Shown here: piece by piece, positions 50,881 to 63,786 of the stretch
How positions within the stretch are numbered: the stretch's first letter is position 1
How the letters are laid out: every line of letters starts with the position of its first letter
Source of the DNA: Elysia chlorotica
Taxonomy: Eukaryota > Mollusca > Gastropoda > Plakobranchidae
Direction: 5' to 3'
Length of the DNA stretch: 64,000 bases
NCBI GenBank assembly: GCA_003991915.1
Contig: RQTK01000697.1
Location: forward strand, 156,081 to 220,080
Translations under genes and position numbers: made by a program
The notes under the pieces: generated by a model
What the model saw: the letters and a program-made list of their open reading frames with translations, nothing else
Told to the model about the DNA's origin: nothing
The model's database searches: none

Positions 50881-53800
50881 TATGCGTTAATTAAGGTGCC
50901 GACGTTGTTCGTTAAGCAAGAAAAGAAAACTTTGTTGTAAGAGGAGGCTACTCTCTGTCTATTAAATAATTCCTAAATTATTGAGTAATTGCCCTTAGTT
51001 TTTTCTCTATATACCATGAAATCTACAGCTTTTTACACAGTGGGTGTTTTCTTTCATTTATTTTAAATGATTTAAGTCATGAAATGTATTTTTTAAAGGT
51101 TTTTGTCTTCTAAGTTAGATGTTTGTTTCCTCTTCTTTTTTCAACGACATCTTACTTTTGATGACATTGAGCACTAGTCACTTTGATGACATTAAGTACT
51201 AAACACGTGTCTTATTATTATGTCTAAACAGAGTGTATCTTTATTCTGTGTTTGATCTGCCAAAGTATAGACTTCACTTACATTTTCTCACAATAGGCCA
51301 CCGGACTCAATTTAACCCTGAAGACTTGCAGGTAGAAATGCTGCAATAATGTATGTCATAGTTATAACAATTTCTTCGCGTTTCATGAACAATTATAACG
51401 TACCAGAATTGTCACGGGTAAGGTTTTTCATTATTGGATTTCTGTAGGTGATATTAGCGATATTATTCAAACCTGATCGTTTGACTTTGTGTGAGAGCAT
51501 GTTGCGTATCGCTATTGAGCATCTGAATTGTCCAATTTGAGCGTTTAGCCTGTAACCATGTTTCGTTGAAGTATTTCTCTCTGAGTGTCTAGTAATTTCC
51601 AAAGTCCGTTGGCTCTGCTGTTAGAGACGTTTTGATTGTGCTCTGGCTAGTCACAGACCATTACATTACATGCGATAAGTTTTGAGTTAATTCCTTACAC
51701 CCATTGCATCGATGGGTGTTGAATTGATTTCTAATTAATGGACAGTGTTGGGTAAGGTATGTTGATTAATACATTACATGCGATAAGTTTTGAGTTAATT
51801 CCTTACACCCATTGCATCGATGGGTGGTGAAAAAATGTCTTATGGTAAGTGTTGGGTAGTGTATAATATGGATGAGTTAGTTTCGTTTCAGGATTTTGTA
51901 GCCACGCTAGTAATTTCTGGATCGTTCTAGATGAATCTCATTCATGTGACCGTTATGGAGTTTCAGTCACTCCAGCGTCGAAGCCCTGCCGTTAACGCCG
52001 CTGTCCTGTTGCTATAGTTTTATATTATTTTGTATACCTCACTGAACTTTGTTGTTTCTTGTGGATGAGTTGAATTTTCGTTTGTTAAAATGCAAATTAT
52101 AGATTGTTTGAGACTGTAATCCTTATGTGGTATTTAATTCCCCGAACGGTCTCTTGATTGTTATGGTTTCTATATTGTCTGTTTGAAGACTTTATATATA
52201 CATGACTTTGATATTCGTATTTGTAAACTTGATTTTTAACTGCTTTTAGCATGATAATGATAATGTGTTCTGATTTAAAGAGACGTGCCTGTAACTTTAT
52301 TGATTGAATTATTCGCGAGGTACAAATTAGGCGCAAGACATTGTCCTGTAGAGATCAGACTATATTGGTTGTGATGTGAATGGTGTTTAAATAATACTAA
52401 CAATAATTATGTGCGCATACTATGTTTGTTTCTTGGCCCCGAAGACAGGTAGACCAGTCTGTCTATCGCCTCAAGGCGTTGGGCTTCACTTCCCTAGCAG
52501 GATACCCTACAGCTGGTTTTTCTGGTAAGTCATTTACTAGCAGGCTAATCTAGACCTTTTGTTGAGGTGGAGATTGTATAAATTAGTCCAGTTCGTATGA
52601 TAGCATTTAGCGTATTCACTTTAGCGATTTGCTTATTGAATAAACGCTTAATTAACTCTCGGCGGCTTTTGTCGAAATCATTTGGGGTCGCGTCACCATT
52701 TGACGGATTGCATTATTTTGCTTTTTGGATTATTTTTGCAACTTTGATATTATTTCTACACTTTTAAGTTTTTCCCGTGTTGCATAATACTCTTGTTAGA
52801 CTTTATTGTGTAGTTTTGGTTTATAGCGTTTGGTGTTAGTGCTGTTCTAGGCACAGTATTCCTAACGTTTATTGTTAAGTATAGTAGCTGTAGCAGTTAG
52901 GTTTTGTTAATTCTTACAATTTTATTGAGTTAACAACTCTACTCTGTAGTTGAAGTTTTGAATTTGGAATTTACTTTGTTTATATTAATTTTAAATTCAA
53001 TTAAATAAAAAAATAATTTTTGGTACAGATTTTCTTTTGTTCAAATGTAAATTTGAACTGATTTTACGTTTCGATACTGGCGTGTAATTTGTATAGATTT
53101 TAACTAATCTCCTTTGCTTGTTTGTTGTTTTTTTTACTGTGAGTCTCCAAGTTATCTCATCTTGGGACATCTATTCTAGCCTGTTCTAAACAATTAAGTT
53201 GAAATCTTTTCCAAACTTGCCTGTGTGTACTTATTGTAGAGACTATGATTTATGTGTCACAGCATATTGTTTAAATATTTAAGTGATCACAGCAATGACA
53301 GCAAGCAATAATTATAGTAATATAAGTTTCATGAGTTAATTTAGTTGCACAATCACAGAACCATTTATTTGTATGTATTTATTGACAGTAAACGCTCTCT
53401 AGCTAATCACTGTGCAGTTCAGAAGACGATTGTGAGGAACCAGAAAACATATTTTGAACCACAAAGCAGATTTATATCAAACAATTTGTAGGAACCAACT
53501 TGTCTGAGGTGATTTTAAAAGGGGAGAGATTTATTTATAGAGAGATTTATTAATGAGATCTACGAAATTTATAAGATTTCGTCGAGAGACTATAAACGGT
53601 GTTATTTATTTCAAGAGGTAACAGGTAATTTTTCTATGCGAAAGACAATAGTACTGTCAAGAAATCCATATTAAACTAGTTTCTTATTTACGTGTGAATG
53701 TGGGAATTTGCGACACCCATTTCGTGATAATAAAGCAAGAAAACACATTGGCTGCCTATGTTGAACAACTACATTAAAGTGATTACCCAACTTTTAACAT

Positions 53801-54322
53801 CAATGTGTCATAAGTTGTCGAAACGGAATGTACGAGAACGAGGATAAAATGCTGTGCCTGGTAGGGCTATATTAAATTACATGTCACTAAATAAAGGTTG
53901 CACAAATACTATTGGTTCACTATTATTTTTAATTTACATCTATTTTTGTTTGAAAATGTTGACCTGTCTTTACTTAAAAAACATCAATTTTGATATTACT
54001 GGCAACCAGAGGGGACTGTATGAGATATTCGGCACTTGAATGAATTGTAAAGCGAACATTCTTATTTTTGTCATCTATGCACACTTCTATTATTTAATCT
54101 AATAGGCGATAAAATACCATATCAACAAAAGCGTTATTGAAGGCTTTTTAATATTTGAACAAAATTAGTCCAATGGGCACACGAAAATCCACACACTAAA
54201 GTAGTTAAAGGTATTCGATCCACCGTAAAAGGAAATAGGTCGGAGCTTTGTACCTGCTATAGTTTCGTCAAAATTTATAGGTAAGATATTGTTGCAAAGA
54301 ATGTAACCATCGCAAATTGAGC

Positions 54323-54324
<2 letters not shown>

Positions 54325-54353
<29 letters not shown>

Positions 54354-54365
54354 GTGTGTGTGTGT
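54325..54365 (+). repeat. (ATT)n then (GT)n microsatellite
   Basis: Short ATT run followed by a short TG run in the 3' flank of gene 5. Confidence 0.9.
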
Positions 54366-54539
54366 ATAAACTCAAAATAAATTGAATCATTGTTCTAAAT
54401 AGCTTAGCATTTATTTGGTGAAATAAGTATCGAGTATATCATTTTAAATGCAAAGAAAGGACTTACAAAACCTGAAAATTAAAATAAAAAATAAAAAAAT
54501 AAAATGAAGGACATTTTGTTGTCATATATGCATCATTTC

Positions 54540-54545
54540 TTTATT
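54540..54545 (-). terminator. Candidate poly(A) signal of peptide gene 5
   Basis: AATAAA on the - strand about 340 bases after the stop, in the conserved flank. Confidence 0.5.
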
Positions 54546-54885
54546 TATATTTTTTCAAGTATTGCAAACAAGTGTAGAGGTAAAGCACGTTGTTATGACG
54601 AGCGTTCTTTGATGCTTCGTTATTGTGCGAACTTCATGAATCTAGGAATAACTTGAGTCGCTTTGCCATCTGTTTCCCACACCTTGGGCTCAGTCATTTG
54701 CGCCAATACCATCATATATTATCATAGTTTTTTGTCAGCTGTCACCATAGTCCGTTGTGGAATACCGTCATGATCCGTTATAAAAGGGGCCTGTCTTCAA
54801 CCTTCCAGTTTTACGTCAGATAGCTTCCCTAATGGGAACCTATGAGACGTTAAACTATGTTAGAGAGTATACATCCAGTGCGAGT

Positions 54886-56166
54886 CTACATGGCCATGGC
54901 GAAGAGTCCGCAGACGAGACCACACACCTGGTCACACAGAGTGTCCAGGGTGGTCAGAATGTCCCCCAGGAATGGAACCGATTTGGTGGCGAGGTAGTTC
55001 CCTACGTCACAGGCTTGACCACACATCATGGAGCATCCCTGGACCAGCGGGCTGACCTCCTGGGCAGAAGCCGCGATGACCATCAGGGCCAGGCACAGGA
55101 CAGCAACGACAGCTAGGAGAGTCAAGGGATACAAGGTATTCTCTCGTTATGTTTAGAGTGAAGGTTAAATTACATGGCTCACGATTTACGCGAATATAAT
55201 CAGAGAAGAAGCGATAGCTTGGACAATCAAGCGATGCAAGATATCTTCTTATAATTTTGAAAGTAAATGTAAATAGTTTTTTGAAGTCCATTATTACCAA
55301 TCAGGCTATGTTACAGGCCTTGTTATTCATGCGATGAGAAACAGGGCTAGACACAAGGCATCAACTAAAGCTAATTTGAAATAATCTAAACAGTAAAGTA
55401 TAAAAACATATTATAAATGGTTATTTTTGTAAACAAGGTTCTTGCACAAAAGATATAGTATTTTTTTAGCCTAAGAGTGCCCCTAATCTCCTAAACCGCT
55501 GATTTTGTTATAGATTTTAAAGCATTATTTCCTTTTAAGCCTTTTAGTTTTCTTTACCTACGGATGTGTTTTAAAATTAAATTTCAATAACTCCTTGTGT
55601 CTGACATATTTCCAATTGAAAATACAATATTATTCAAATTATTCACCTCTGATATTTAGCTTGCTATTTTTACGTATTCACTTTGTAATTACTATTCGAA
55701 GTCATCACCTCATCCAAACGTTTAAGAGACAGTATAAATGCATACCTAAAACACAAAGAAATATTGTTTATTTCTTAAAATTCATTTTAACTAGCTCTGA
55801 AATGTTGCAACGAACTCATACCTAATATCATGTTGCTTGTTCAAAATCTTACCAAAAAGAAAAGATAACTAAGACTCAAAATTTAAATGATTTTCTAAGA
55901 ATGTAAAATTTGTCTTAGCACAAATCTGCTGAAAAAAAGCAAACAAAAATGATAAACTACAAGCAATCAACACCACAATTATTTTGTGTGGAGTCTTGTA
56001 TTTCACAGTTTCTTTTTTTAGAGGATTTAATACCACAGTATAGTAAAGAATTAAATGTAATCAAAGATTAAAAAACAACTACTAAGGACCTCAAGTATGC
56101 GACTGTCACCAGATTAAGATGTGTGTGCTATAACATAAAACTCGAAGCTCAATACTCACCCTTCAT
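54886..56166 (-). CDS. Secreted six-cysteine peptide, family copy 5
   Basis: On -, exon 1 is ATGAAGG (56166-56160) with a GTGAGT donor; exon 2 is 55112-54886 after ACTCTCCTAG (a slightly weaker acceptor). The 77-residue product equals copy 1 except Leu13 to Met within the signal peptide, so its mature peptide should be identical to that of copy 1. Exon 2 differs from copy 1 at only two bases although the introns differ widely. The AG|GTATGC site is at 55746/55745. A frame on the opposite strand (54832-55116) is a shadow. Confidence 0.85.
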
Positions 56167-56254
56167 GATGCTTGTTGAGTTGGTGGAACGGACCGGGTTA
56201 GCTACAGAACAGTGAGCAAAAATTGTTGAAGCTCTTCCCCAACACAGGACCAAC

Positions 56255-56261
56255 TTATATA
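56255..56261 (-). promoter_or_regulatory. TATA box of peptide gene 5
   Basis: TATATAA on the - strand, 95 bases before the ATG. Confidence 0.8.
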
Positions 56262-56474
56262 GGAGAGACTGGTGCATAAAACAGGTGATTACAATTGTTG
56301 TAGGTCACAAGTTGGTGAAGACGTTTTAGCAAATATAATTTTTATTATAACATTATCATGTATTTGTTGGGCGATATCTCTGCGTTAAAAAATTATACTG
56401 TTTTGTATGACTATTAGTCGTCGCGTGGTTCCATTAAATTTTTTTATTCCTTTTTCATCCCGTTTCCTTACTAT

Positions 56475-56533
56475 CATCTACTAGTTTATCTATACATCTA
56501 TCTATATGTCTATCCATCTATCTATCAATCTAT

Positions 56534-56605
<72 letters not shown>

Positions 56606-56610
56606 TTATC
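56475..56610 (+). repeat. (TATC)n array upstream of peptide gene 5
   Basis: TATC run, reverse equivalent of the GATA arrays of the + strand copies. Confidence 0.95.
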
Positions 56611-56635
56611 TGCCTATCTCTCTGCTGCTACCGCT

Positions 56636-56641
56636 GAAATA

Positions 56642-56708
<67 letters not shown>

Positions 56709-56710
56709 AT

Positions 56711-56741
<31 letters not shown>

Positions 56742-56855
56742 CTACTACTACTGCTACTGCTACTGCTACTGCTACTTGCTACTTGCTACTTGCTACTTTC
56801 TACTTGCTACTGCTACTGCTACTGCTACTGCTACTGCTACTGCAACTACTACTAC
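56636..56855 (+). repeat. (ACT)n / (GCT)n / (TACTGC)n compound microsatellite
   Basis: ACT run, then GCT run, then TACTGC and TTGCTAC hexamer-like repeats; absent from the equivalent place in unit 4. Confidence 0.95.
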
Positions 56856-57549
56856 GCAAGACCCAACACACCTTTTTAAAATAGGTATAGTGCAGCTCTA
56901 ACTCTAAGAATACAAAACGATACACAGACGTAAGCTTTCGACCTTTTAAAGTCTTCTTTAGACACAATAAGACGTTTAAAAATTAAAAAAAGATATAAAA
57001 TGAAGTAAAATAGATAAAACAATCATAAATATAACATTAATAATTGTAAAATAAAAGCAACAGTAGCAAAGAAACCAAATCAAGGTCCAAAAAGAGAGTC
57101 AAATAATCAATCAATAATAGATAAATCTATAGAACAATTAATGAAATTATATTACATTAATAAGTCTAGATATGATAGGGAGGATTTTACACCTAGATCT
57201 AAAATGAAATAGTTAAAAACAAATAGTTTATAATAAATCTATGCCTTAGCTGATTTGGGAGGATTTTACACGTCGGCCCAAAAATTATTTTGTAGAACGC
57301 CTAGCCTAGATCCCTTGGACACGGGTCGGTAGAATCAAAAATTTAATTTTGGTGCGTCTACTCGTTGTTCCGGTGTCGCGCAGAAAAATAGTAGCTAGGC
57401 ATTCAGGATAAGAATGATTGGTGTGCAACAAGTTAGAAAATCTGGCGGAAAGAGAGAAAGACAGGTTTGGGATCCCTAAAAAAACGACAAGGGTAATCAA
57501 AATATATTTGCTTAAACATGGTAATTGGAAGAAAATAATTATATATATT

Positions 57550-58310
57550 CATTCATTCATTCAGGTGTCAGGTCTGGCGCAGACATCGACGATCAGGGAT
57601 TTCCAAGCCTCACTGTCTTCAGTCCGTCTAAATATTTCCATCTTAGACAGGTTCTTGTTCGATGCGTTTGTGAATCGAGACAGACTGTCCATGAAAGTCT
57701 GTCGTTGTCGACCTCGAGCACGTTTTCCTTCCACTTTCCCGTGCAGCATTAGTTTTTCCAGACCGTCGTGTCTATTTATATGGCCGAGAAATTCCATTTG
57801 TCTCTTTCTTATCATTTGCAACAGTGACCTATTGTCCCGTGCAGGTGCAAGACTTCTTCGTTTGTTTTCTTTTCTGTCTATGAGATTCTAAAAATTTTTC
57901 GGAGAAACAACATTTCGATGGTCAGCAAACGTTTCTCCATTTCTTTGCTAATTGTCCAGCACTCGCTGCCGTACATCAAGACGGACAGCACGCATGCCCT
58001 GAGGACTTTGACTTTTGTTCCAAACTGAATATTCCTGTTTTTGAACATGGTATTCATTTTTGTAAAGACTTCTTTTGACATTGCTATTCTTTTCTTGATT
58101 TCTTGATTACATTTCGCATTTGAGGAAATTGTTAAACCGAGATATTTAAAGTTTTCTATTCGTTTGATTTTTGTGACAGAGAGAAGGGCTTGTAAGTTTT
58201 CCTGAGAATCATCGGCATAATTATCTCAAGTTCGTAATATTTCTGCCTCCCACTTTTATGCCCTCCATATCGGTGATATTGCGTAGGATGACTTCGCTAT
58301 AAGGAACTTA
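57550..58310 (-). pseudogene. LINE reverse-transcriptase 3' fragment, broken
   Basis: On - in several frames: ILRNITDMEGIKVGGRNITN then a disrupted YADD box, ENFKYLGLTISSNAKCNQEI, VLSVLMYGSECWTISKEMEK, and RKRQMEFLGHINRHDGLEKL with GKRARGRQRQTFMD. These follow the order of the palm end, thumb and C-terminus of a non-LTR reverse transcriptase. Frame changes near 58240 and near 57880 break it, and the 5' part is absent. A TTCA run at 57545-57565 lies at its 3' end. Confidence 0.8.
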
Positions 58311-58757
58311 ATATTTTTGCTTGAAGCGGTTGCATCTAATTAAAAATTATCTAGATTCTAGATCTAATATCAAATTCAGCACCTTCATTTTGTCATTGCT
58401 ACCAGTTCAACTGGACTACCACTAGCCTAGATTTATATATACCGCTGGACATGGGCAAACGCCAGCTCCAAGACTAGAAGTAAAGCGACTTTCACCATCG
58501 CTTATCCAGGGTCCCCACCAGGTCGGGAAATCGGGAAAATGTCGGGAATGTTGTGGACGGTCGGGCAAAAGTCGGGTATAAAAAAAGATCTAAAATAAAA
58601 TGCTTAAAATTTCATGGTGTGTTGGAAAAATTACAGGAAATTTCAGTCAGTGGAAATGACTTATCAAAAATACAGGGGGATGTAACTTGTTACTTAAAAC
58701 AAACTCTTAGTTGAGTAGCAACTACTGGAATTATTTTGATATTTCAACTTCTTAACT

Positions 58758-59260
58758 AATGTGAGCTAGTGGTGTGTTTGTATCTCGTTTCTGTACAGTA
58801 TTTTTCCTCACTTCAAATTTTATATGTTTTACTGTATCTGTCTGTCTTTGTATCTTTATCGTGTCTTTGTATCCTCCTGTGGTCTTTCTCTGTCCACTCT
58901 CTTTATTATGTTGGCTTAGCCGTGATTGGGCGCGTGTCGACCAATCAGATCGCGAGGCGCGCCGAGCAAGCTCGATCCCCTGACCAAAAGCGCATGGACT
59001 GGTCAGTTGGGATCAGAGATGGCCAGTGATCGGACGTCGTTGGTGTAAACCCCTATATTTCTTATATCGTGTACTTTATCTAACGCCTTGTAGTTTATTT
59101 GTAAAGTTGCTGTTATATGTCCGCTGTGCTGAGCTCGCCCTGAGTCGGACTTGTTATGCCGGCTGGGTTTTTTTGTTTTTTTTTATGATGGTGTAAATTC
59201 AATAAAAGTTTGAAACTTTTAACGCTGTGCCCGGTGTTTTCCCCTTTCTCACACTTATTT
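58758..59260 (+). mobile_element. Possible solo LTR or other promoter-bearing element
   Basis: A GC-richer stretch ends with AATAAAAG, a T-rich run and a short GCTGTGCCCGGTGTTTTCCC segment, in the order expected for U3-R-U5. The outer TG..CA ends and a target duplication could not be fixed, and no internal retroelement sequence is seen. Confidence 0.25.
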
Positions 59261-59434
59261 ATTTAATATGAGTAAAAACAGACTTACTTTAAACAGAACA
59301 GTTTTACAGGGGACATTTGGCATTAAATAGAAGAAAAAACATGTTTAACTTATGCAAAGATTATACTAATTAACCGTTTTACCCAACACACATTTGGATG
59401 TCATTGAGTTTCTTTTTTTTTTCTTTTTAAAATC

Positions 59435-59695
59435 ATGAGCCTGGGAGGCGAACTGGCTCGTGTGGTAGAGCATTGGTCTTCAGATCAGCAGGTCCGCGGA
59501 TCTAATCCCACGATCGGCAGATTTATTTGTCCAATATTCGTCCCCTGTATCTGGTTGGGTCGGTGTCAGTATATTGTGACCGGCTGGTATCCTCGCCTTG
59601 TTTCGTGTTTGGCAGCACATAAAATTGTCAGACGTAAGTCTCGAGGACCGTCGCCGAATAGGACTCCCTAGAGGAAACGTAGGAGACGTGAAACC
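59435..59695 (+). repeat. Full-length tRNA-derived SINE
   Basis: A box TGGCTCGTGTGGTAGAGC, B box-like GGATCTAATCCC, and the core TGTCCAATATTCG..GGTGTCAGT..GACCGGCTGG. It continues GGCAGCACATAAAATTGTC, GAGGACCGTCG and the tail ATAGGACTCCCTAGAGGAAA..GGAGACGTGAAAC. The most complete copy here; it links the SINE core at 50.6 kb with the tail found in the peptide-gene 3' flanks. Confidence 0.85.
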
Positions 59696-60091
59696 CTATA
59701 GCAATCTATAAATCATGAGCTTGAAGGGGTAAAGTTTGTCTATCATTAGCAGCAGTAGTAGCGTAGCTGTCTAGATCGAATTGTCGATTGAAGCAAAAGA
59801 AGTGTGTTAAATGGTGGCAAGGAGTGTAGAGGTAAGATGTCACTGATGACTGGTACGTGAAATATTATTAAAAAAATATTTGTACTTTTGTTTAAATATC
59901 ACACAAAATTTACACGTGCATGCAATTTGAATCATGAAGTGTTTCCATTCAAAATAGAAGCAGGGAGAGTGGTATTAGCCCTTAGACCGGAGACCATAAA
60001 AACCAACATTGACCTAGACATCCACGATGATTACATGTAGAACGTTACGGGGGTCACTGCCTTAAGATTATCCTCACCGCTTTTACCGATT

Positions 60092-60253
60092 TCAACACTT
60101 CCTCAAGCACGGACTCTTGGCTGCACAAGGCGGGTTGCCATTCAGGTCATCCTCACCCTCTCCAATGCAGTCAAAGAGCACATGCACAATGTCGACATAG
60201 GATTTGCAATGCACTCGACGATGATGGGTGACGTAATCATTCCCCCTAGGCAT
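60092..60253 (-). CDS. Candidate small cysteine-rich terminal exon or ORF
   Basis: On -, a frame from the ATG at 60253 to TGA at 60094-60092 gives 53 residues with coding-like composition. It has five cysteines (16, 29, 43, 49, 53), an acidic stretch GEGEDDLNGNPPCA and ending SPCLRKC. A possible 3' splice acceptor TGCCTAG sits at its start (about 60246), so it may be the last exon of a secreted cysteine-rich protein whose other exons lie to the right. The stretch upstream of the acceptor is poor in pyrimidines, which weakens this. Not recognised. Confidence 0.35.
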   Translation of the reverse strand: MPRGNDYVTHHRRVHCKSYVDIVHVLFDCIGEGEDDLNGNPPCAAKSPCLRKC

Positions 60254-60834
60254 TTGTGTTTGTTGGTGTTGTTTTTCAGTCGATTAGCAGCTTCGTAAAT
60301 CTAGGAAAGAGCTTTCATTGCACACCGGGGCAGATTTCATTACACGTCGTCTTCGTTTTCTCTAGCCTATGAGTCTCGTTTTCGCAAGGTCTTCAATTAA
60401 AGAGGCGGGGACACAGCATCTGTCTTGGCACTATTTGGATAAAAATATCAGTTTTTGTACTTGGATTCCATAACGTTTTTTTCATCCTTTGTCACCCCTT
60501 TTTTCACATTTAGACTAAACGTATGTTCGTCATGATTTGGTGTAGGAAATATCCGCCTTTCTTAATATTCATTAGCCACCGCCGGCTTCATCCCCTCGTT
60601 CACTATCGACACTGGGAATCTTGTTGCATATGTTGGCTATATGTGGAGGGATTACCAACATACAGTTTGACGTCTCTCAATGAAAAGGCGAAAAAAAGAC
60701 AACATGTAATGCATTAATGCTGATCGCGGGACAGAACTGGATCGTCTAATTGGAATACGAATGATCTACCCCTTAAACTAGCTCCCACATACACCCGATT
60801 TCAGCAGTGAATCAAGTTGGTAATTTCTGCTTTT

Positions 60835-60965
60835 TGAGGCTCGGGTTCGATGCCGAGTGTGGTGCCATTAAGCTTATTTTGGAGGCGGTTGACACAAAAG
60901 TTCAGATTTTTGCCGCTCTCTGACAGACTAAAATTGTTAGACCATGAAACCGACAAAATAGAACA
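60835..60965 (+). repeat. Degenerate tRNA-derived SINE
   Basis: Strong B box GGGTTCGATGCC at about 60844, then a body with AAAATTGTTAGACCATG resembling the AAAATTGTCAGAC core of the other SINEs. Confidence 0.5.
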
Positions 60966-61019
60966 AAACCCTACACGACCTAATATTTTGGCTCCATCTG
61001 GGACGGGGTAGGATTATGG

Positions 61020-61118
61020 TTCGATGGAAGCAAAGGGATCGACCTGATTGTGAAATGCGAGGACAGAGAGATGTGGGAAGACATGATCGCCAACGTCAAC
61101 CGGCAGGGCACTACGTGA
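61020..61118 (+). pseudogene. LINE C-terminal remnant
   Basis: A short frame ends CEDREMWEDMIANVNRQGTT and two stops, followed by a GATGAT-rich tail. The text DRxxW..M..NV resembles the last residues of non-LTR endonuclease-reverse transcriptases. Only the end remains. Confidence 0.4.
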
Positions 61119-61218
61119 TGATGATAGCCAGTACGATAATAATGACTATCGCAACGTTTACTATTTTTATCATCACCACTGTCATCAAACAAAGAATCGA
61201 ACCTATAATCGCCTAAAA

Positions 61219-61400
<182 letters not shown>

Positions 61401-61624
61401 GCGTTATACTTGAGAACTGCTGAGCGCTGGAGAGCAGAGAAACAGTGACACAATAGAAAGAAAAACAAAAAGGGTCCACAAGCACAAAAGTACCGGTAAT
61501 ATTTATTTTGATTGCAACGTTGCCTTGCTCTCCGAAAAATAATAGAGATTTAGATGGATGTGATAGACAAGAGGCGAAGGGGGGAGGAGAAGAGGCGTAG
61601 GTACCAATTATTTAAATCGTAACG

Positions 61625-61685
61625 CCGGGCCATCTGCTTTCTAAGTTAGAGCGCCAGCCTACCGACTGAGTTATCTGGAGTCCCC
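61625..61685 (-). repeat. tRNA-like fragment
   Basis: On - it reads GATAACTCAGTCGGTAGGCTGG, a good tRNA D-arm/A-box sequence, but the anticodon and T arms are poor, so it is more likely a SINE head than a working tRNA gene. Confidence 0.35.
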
Positions 61686-61740
61686 TCACTATAACCCAGC
61701 ATTGTCCCAGTTAGTTGATGTTTCATGTTTGAAGCACAAA

Positions 61741-61960
61741 CACGATATAAAAGTCATTCCAAAAAAAAAGTTCACGTTCAAGACAAACCAATCTTCCACT
61801 TTCCATGATAATAAGCTTAGAACGCATACTAAAAAGTTCGGCGCGCATGATAGAAATACCTAGCCTATTTCTTTTTCATCAAATAACGATAGTTTAGTTT
61901 CATGAAACTCGGCGCCAATTGCGCTAGACAAGCACATTTTCGGAAAGAAAATGGTTACGC
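61741..61960 (+). repeat. Repeat X copy 1, upstream of the rightmost gene
   Basis: The order CGATATAAAAG, TTCAAGACAAACCAATCTT, CCATGATAATAAGCTTA, ACTAAAAAGTTCG and TTTTCGGAA matches 63787-64000 at the right edge. It includes a TATA-like GATATAAAAG. Confidence 0.7.
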
Positions 61961-62344
61961 TTTGTACACATCCGAAGGGCTGTTTGTGCTTCTGCGAAAC
62001 TCCATTAATATGTGCTAGCCTATGCAGCGCACACTATGCGTACCATCGGTCGGGGGGAAAAAATGACGCCGGAGACTTGGGAGCCGCGGACATATCAAGA
62101 GGCCATATTGGATTGGGTAACTTTGAAATAGTGTGTACGATTTTGATTACAGATAAAGATGAAACACGCAAAATTCACGTGTTTTTAACACAGCAAAAGT
62201 TTCAAAGAAAAAAAATCACTAAAAGTTAAATGAACAAGGTACATTGAAGAAAAATCCTCTAACACAGACTAGAACTCAAAGAGTTTATCATTGAGCCTCA
62301 AGTTCTCGACATTTACCTGCCATCTCCAAAATAAACCCAACAAG

Positions 62345-62482
62345 ATGGATGCGCCCAGAGGCACAGCGGAGATGAAGACGGTTGTTTACATCTTTGATAG
62401 ACGCTCATCTGAAGCTCCAGAGATTGAACTTGAAATAAGTGACAAAGCAACATATGAGGAATTTCGAGAAAAATTAAAGAAG
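62345..62482 (+). CDS. First coding exon of a gene continuing to the right
   Basis: ATG in the context CAAGATGGATG (a YY1-like AAGATGG overlaps the start) opens 46 codons ending at a GTCAGT donor (62483), phase 0. The text KTVVYIFDRR..APEIELEISDKATYEEFREKLKK predicts strand, strand, helix. This fits the start of a small ubiquitin-like fold such as DIX or PB1, with a T-x-V-x-Y strand and an x-F-x-x-x-L helix. That assignment is weak. The next exon is not found before the window ends. The GC-richer sequence at 61950-62110 could be its promoter or 5' UTR. Confidence 0.5.
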
Positions 62483-62944
62483 GTCAGTGAGTGAGGGTGA
62501 GTTGTGAATCTAGATTCTAGATCTACAGATCTAACTCAGTGGCGGTTCTTTTATTAACGTTGAGTGCATTGCACTCGTAAAAATAAAAAAAAAAAGAAGG
62601 AAAAAGGGAAGAGGAAAAAAAAAATCCCTGCTACATGACGTTTAGAGTCATAATAGCCACTATAAATTCCGCTTAGCCTACGGAGGTTGGAAGGACAAGT
62701 GGGACACTGTCCCACTCTCTGTTCCCAGGCGCTCCTCTTCGTTCCTATTAATTTTCTGAGTACCATAGCGGGGAGTCAAATACTATCTGCTCCGTTACCA
62801 CTTTGGCTGCGCTGTTGTTTCTCCGTTGTTTGGAATTGACAGCCTTGTTTCCAAACTCCACAAGTTATATATAGGCTATAGTTCTATTTCCTAACGATTT
62901 TTACTTTTGAATTTAATTCTCTAGTTAGTTAGTTTAAGAAGTTA

Positions 62945-63185
62945 TTTAATGATGAACTCTGTGGAAAAGGGAGACCCAGAATGACATGGAAGCAGGTGAC
63001 AGAGAGGGATCGGAAAGACTGGGAACCCTCAACAACTGATCCTCATGACAGAAACACCTGGAGATCTGGTGTGAGATCAGCCATGCGTGCAGCAAGCCAG
63101 CTACCTGGAAGGGGGTCCACTGATGTGGATGTTGCCCCAGTACCTGCACGTTAATCAAAACCGATGATGATGATGATGATCTGTC
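62945..63185 (+). pseudogene. LINE 3' end with (GAT)n tail
   Basis: The frame reads GKGRPRMTWKQVTERDRKDW, then DPHDRNTWRSGVRSAMRAAS, and stops at TAA before a (GAT)n tail at 63163-63180. GRPRxTW followed by D-x-x-x-W and a short trinucleotide tail is characteristic of the C-terminus and 3' end of RTE/BovB-like non-LTR elements. The rest of the element is absent. Confidence 0.75.
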
Positions 63186-63786
63186 AGCTACATCAAGAAG
63201 CACTCGTTTGCATTTTTGAAGTTCGAAGAGAAACTTGCTATTAAAGAACCTCTTTTTGACTTTTATGTACTCAATAATACATGTAAAAATTATTTTCAAG
63301 CTGCAGGCCTATAGTATGTTAAAAATCTTAAAAATTTCAGTTCATTGGTTAAAGGAAATTCGATATATCAGAATTACTTTTCACAAACAAGAAAATCAAA
63401 ATATAAGGTTTGGTCAATGTTTGGCATAGGCTATATTTTAAGCCCCAGAACACAGATTTTTATGTTTTGAATCCTATATATATCCTTCAGCTTCCTTTGC
63501 TGCCCTTGACCCATCAGGGGGCCTTTGCTGCCCCCTGAACCCTCACAGATTTCGCACTCATGAAATTGAAGCTCACCACACGACTATTGGCAGTGACTTG
63601 AGTTTTGAAGATCTAGCCTAGTCTGTGGACGATCAAATGTGTGGGTCGGCGGAATTCGATTATTAAAATTGAATAAATCCCTGCCAGCTGTATTCCCTGT
63701 CTTTTTGTCGTTATTTAAAAAAAAACTTGAATTTAATAACATACCTGCCAGTTGTACTCCCGACAGGATATGAAGTTTTGCAACAC

